A DNA stretch of 64,000 bases from Echiichthys vipera (taxonomy: Eukaryota; Chordata; Actinopteri; Perciformes; Trachinidae): positions 12,928,826 through 12,992,825 of the forward strand of contig OY829658.1 of the NCBI GenBank assembly GCA_963691815.1, given 5' to 3'. Each line of letters opens with the position of its first letter. The stretch's first letter is position 1. The translations under genes and the position numbers were made by a program. Shown one piece after another: positions 60,995 through 64,000 of the stretch. The notes under the pieces were generated by a model. It made no database searches and was not told the origin of the DNA. It worked only from the letters and a program-made list of their open reading frames with translations.

Positions 60995-62446
60995 TGAAAT
61001 TCTGAGCTGATACCGATAACAGTTGAGCCTAGAACCAATTCTGATACCAATGCTTTTATTGTTTTTTTTTTTCGTTTTTGTTGTTATTTATTCCGCCTTT
61101 TGTGCCACAAAAAAATATCAAAGTCTCTTTAAGGCACAACTTCCAAATCTGTGCTTTCATCTTTGAAGTCGAGGAATGGCTGTAATGGCACTGTAGTGCC
61201 ACTTTCTATCTATATCGCCGTATACATCATATAAAGGTTTATTTAAGGGTTTTTTTAAGAAGATTGCTTCACAGTCAAAAAAAGTGGTAGGAATATAGGG
61301 TGACTGGCCACGTCATGTCATTTGACGTTTGCAGCGCACACTGAACACATCATACAGACAGGAGCTGGGATGTGTCAATCTGTGGAGGGAATGCTTTTCT
61401 AGCGCACCCAGTGAGGGAAAGTGGTGTATCCTGACGCATTGTCACAAGTCAGCACAGATGTGTAGCATGACACCAAACACAAACATACAAAACAATAGGA
61501 GAGGATCTTTTGATGTGTGTTGTCCTTTAGACAAAGAACAAAAAAAAGAACGACAAACAACATGATGTAAATTCAAAAAAACAAAAAAAGGAAAAAGCCT
61601 GGAATGAAGAAAACCGCTTTAAGGAGTCTGATTTTCTGAATGTGCATGAATCCAGCCTGTTGTATAAGACATGCATGCTTAAATAATCCAAGTACATTAA
61701 TATAATATCATCCATAACCCACAGAGTCAAATCAATAACCTTTAACTCATGTAGGCCTGTGTCGCCGAGTCAGCCCTGCCATGCATCACAGCATGGACAT
61801 CTGATCATTGGTAAGATGATGATGTTTTGATTTTTAGTCAGATATAGTTTTCTATCTACTCCGATCAATAATTGTATTTTATTTGTGGCTCTATGTGTAG
61901 CTGCTTTATCTTCATAAGCAGCACAGTGTTACAGATCAGAAGCGATACTTGCGATACCTTTTGGTTCTAAAATAAAAAAAAACAGATGATGCCTATTTTT
62001 TTGAGGCACCGGAAGCACTGAGGCACCGGAAGTTTCGGTGCTGTGTCTCTTCCTGAGGTCACGAAGAAGTGGAGCTCACATGACATAACAAACCCCATAT
62101 GGAAGATGACAACAGCAGTTGCTTCGTCCAGACTCGTAGATAAAAAAAGACACCAAGAGTCATATACTGAAGAACTTTGGGTATGAGGCAGATGACCGTG
62201 GAGTTGTCATCAATCCACTGAAGCCACGATGCAAACGATGCTACAGTGATTTTCAGACCGAGAGAGGAGATAACGCATTTTGAACGTTGCTTGTTGACAC
62301 AATTTATTGAAGTTCATGTTTAAGTAAATAGGATCTTAGAAAATCCTTCTCTTTTTGTTTTTACTGTAGTATCAAATTGGCATCGAGAATCGTAAAATTT
62401 CACTGGTATTGGCACCGACTACTGAATTTTTGGTATTGTGACATCT
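60995..62446 (+). mobile_element. Decayed hAT element, third BED type, limits uncertain
   Basis: The right end, read on the other strand, is tagagatgtcacaataccaa followed by aattcagtagtcggtgccaa, the usual form of a hAT end in this group. The left side near 60995-61055 has gagctgataccgataacagt and agaaccaattctgatacc. A second internal block of the same wording, agcgatacttgcgatacctt (61940-61959), precedes the coding remnant. No 8-bp duplication was found (the right flank is taacagag), so only the right boundary is dependable. Confidence 0.45.
62149..62283 (+). pseudogene. BED zinc-finger remnant of hAT transposase
   Basis: The frame reads DTKSHILKNFGYEADDRG, then VVINPLKPRCKRCYSDF, and stops at 62281-62283. 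It shows the BED layout: aromatic YFGY-like block, about 14 residues, then K..CK.CY. The terminal histidine pair is absent because of the stop. Upstream, a frame from 62099 (MEDDNSSC) is out of phase and would need a frameshift to join. It is therefore broken at both ends. Confidence 0.7.
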
Positions 62447-62738
62447 CTAGTAACAGAGATGGATAGATAGTTTTTTTTTCATGACTGGAGTATACAGTAT
62501 GCTGAAGATTTGTTCGTTTTGCCAGGTTCCTGTTAGCTTGATAGCTTTTTTGTCTACTCTAATTTATTATCTATCTCATCTTCACACTAAAGTATTTTTA
62601 TTAGTTGGGTTTGAGAGAATCATTGCATCTTTTGGCTTTCTTTATCTTGCACACTTGATCCACAATTGTATCAAATCCCTGAGGGCATCAATTAGGAAAT
62701 GAAATCTTTGTAACTGAAAATGAAGCTACACTGACAGC

Positions 62739-63033
62739 CGGGCGGCTGTGGCTCAGTAGAAGAGTGGGTCGTCCTCCATTCGAGAGGCTCCCCCGGTCCG
62801 CATGTCGAAGTGTCCTTGGGCAAGACACTGAACTCCGAATTGCTGCCTGGGCTGCGTATGGGTGTGTAAATATGGTGTGAATGGTTAGATTAGATGATAT
62901 GTAGATGTCCACTGCCATCAGTGTGAATGTCTGTGTGAATGGGTGAATGTGACAAACACTGTGAAAGCGCCTTGAGTAGTCAGAAGACTAGAAAGGCGCT
63001 ATATAAGTACAAGTCCATTTACCATTACCATTT
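62739..63033 (+). mobile_element. tRNA-derived SINE with core domain and L2-like tail
   Basis: The head cggcggctgtggctcagtag contains an A-box-like tggctcagtag (62749-62759); the B box is degraded. The core aagtgtccttgggcaagaca then ctgaactccgaattgc resembles the MIR/V-SINE type core. The tail tgaaagcgccttgagtagtc and aaaggcgctatataagtaca, then agtccatttaccattacc, is like L2-clade 3' ends. A direct repeat, actgacagc (62730-62738) and actgatagc (63034-63042), one mismatch apart, bounds it, so this copy is full length at 295 bp. Confidence 0.85.
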
Positions 63034-63042
63034 ACTGATAGC

Positions 63043-64000
63043 AGCAATGTTACAGCATGCTATATTTATGAAAAAACAAGTTAGCTACATCTGCTCTGAA
63101 AATTCATCATCACAATTTGTACTTGTCAGAAAAAGGTATACAAATCAAAACGCATCCTCCAGAGTTTTAACTGAACTGTTAATGCTCGTTACCAAATAAA
63201 AATGCAGAGACTAGACACTTCAGGCAAACTAATAAGAGGAACTAATTACATAGTACCTCATCTATACCCCTTGTAACTCTGTCTCGATTTTACTTCTAAA
63301 ACTTTCTCAAGCATAAAGACATTAATATCAACTCTCTGCATGCTCCCTGCTCAAGTGCTCCTTCTTTCTGCCACTTTAGCTAAGATTTAAAGCAGAAATT
63401 AGCAGAACCTCCCTGCTCTCTTCATCCATGACACTCCTTCTTAGTTTCCCCCTTTACCTCCCTACGTCTAAATGTCCCCTAAAACCCTTTTAATGTCACA
63501 TTACTTTATAATGACTGACTTTAGTCGGGGCCGATGAGAAGAGTGAAAGTCTGTGTTTGTGCTCCCTCATATATACACATAACTACACTGTGAGTATGGA
63601 GACACTGCAGAGAGTAACAAGTCCTATTGAGAGTGATGTCACATACGCTTCTCCTGTGTCTGCGAACAACAAATCTATAATACATATCCCTGTCTACCCC
63701 TGGAGGTTTTATCAGCTAAATACCCTTCAGTTGGAAATCCTAGGTATAATCCCATGTGTAAATTTGTTGTGCAGCTTCGAGGACACTGGGAGACAACTGA
63801 TAAAAGCTACTATTAAAACAGCATTTGGGACCTTTTCTTTGTAATGAAGATGGAGGAAGTGCACTCCAGACAGTGTCTGTACATAAATAAACCTTGGCTC
63901 TATTCGAGCTAGGAGCAGGAGGAAGGTTAGGTTAGAGAAAGAAAAAAAAACTGACTGCTATAAGCCTTTGCATGTATCTGTGCATACTGTGGCTAAATAG
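63043..64000. other. Unassigned non-coding DNA
   Basis: Nothing recognised. The 95-codon frame at 63557-63844 shows no domain. Confidence 0.5.

Noticed and set aside
62741..62815. Possible tRNA gene at the start of the SINE
   Set aside because: The B box is degraded, the cloverleaf cannot be drawn, and target duplications bound the whole 295-bp unit.

Overview
The window looks like ordinary intergenic or deep-intronic DNA of a ray-finned fish, probably a percomorph-like teleost. It is AT-rich by eye and CpG-poor, and it carries long CA/GT, ATT and TC microsatellites. Its debris comes from several eukaryotic transposon classes: hAT elements with BED or TTF zinc-finger remnants, PIF/Harbinger, Tc1/mariner, non-LTR retrotransposon tails and tRNA-derived SINEs. 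Several dispersed repeats are of a kind I recognise from teleost genomes. There are no bacterial operons, ribosome binding sites or CRISPR arrays. I found no convincing host protein-coding exon, functional tRNA or rRNA gene. The long open frames are chance frames, microsatellite frames or transposon remnants.

Layout. 0.9-2.5 kb: a hAT-like short element, then a BED-finger hAT element (1431-2459, 8-bp target duplication) with a second repeat inserted in it (1549-2082, 9-bp target duplication). 5.5-5.95 kb: a second copy of that inner repeat, again with a 9-bp duplication. 9.8-10.4 and 11.6-11.9 kb: a dispersed repeat and a retroposon tail. 13.7-14.0 kb: a retroposon-like repeat whose inverted partner lies at 46.8-47.1 kb. 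15.7-17.1 kb: a hAT element with a TTF-finger remnant. 20.9-21.8 kb: a large teleost repeat related to the one at 55.2-55.9 kb. 22.3-22.6 kb: the end of a non-LTR reverse transcriptase. 24.8-26.7 kb: a LINE tail, a MITE and a repeat mosaic. 27.7-28.4 kb: a DNA element with a 7-bp duplication. 29.3-30.2 kb: a second BED-finger hAT. 31.6-32.2 kb: a Harbinger element with a Myb/SANT-like exon remnant. 35.2-36.1 kb: a SINE-like retroposon that cut a Tc1/mariner transposase. 37.8-39.4 kb: a 1.6-kb element with extended inverted termini and TTA duplications. 39.4-46.8 and 47.6-54.4 kb: mostly unassigned DNA with microsatellites, including a 237-bp GT tract at 49.24 kb. 54.4-55.2 kb: the longest real coding remnant, a 245-codon internally deleted hAT transposase. 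61.0-62.4 kb: a decayed third BED-finger hAT. 62.7-63.0 kb: a SINE with target duplications.

Nothing here forms a pathway. The useful content is the stratigraphy of transposon insertions: several element boundaries can be fixed to the base from target-site duplications visible in the sequence. Family names rest on remembered motifs and consensus sequences, since no search was possible, and are marked by confidence. Long unassigned stretches are listed so the reader knows they were looked at.
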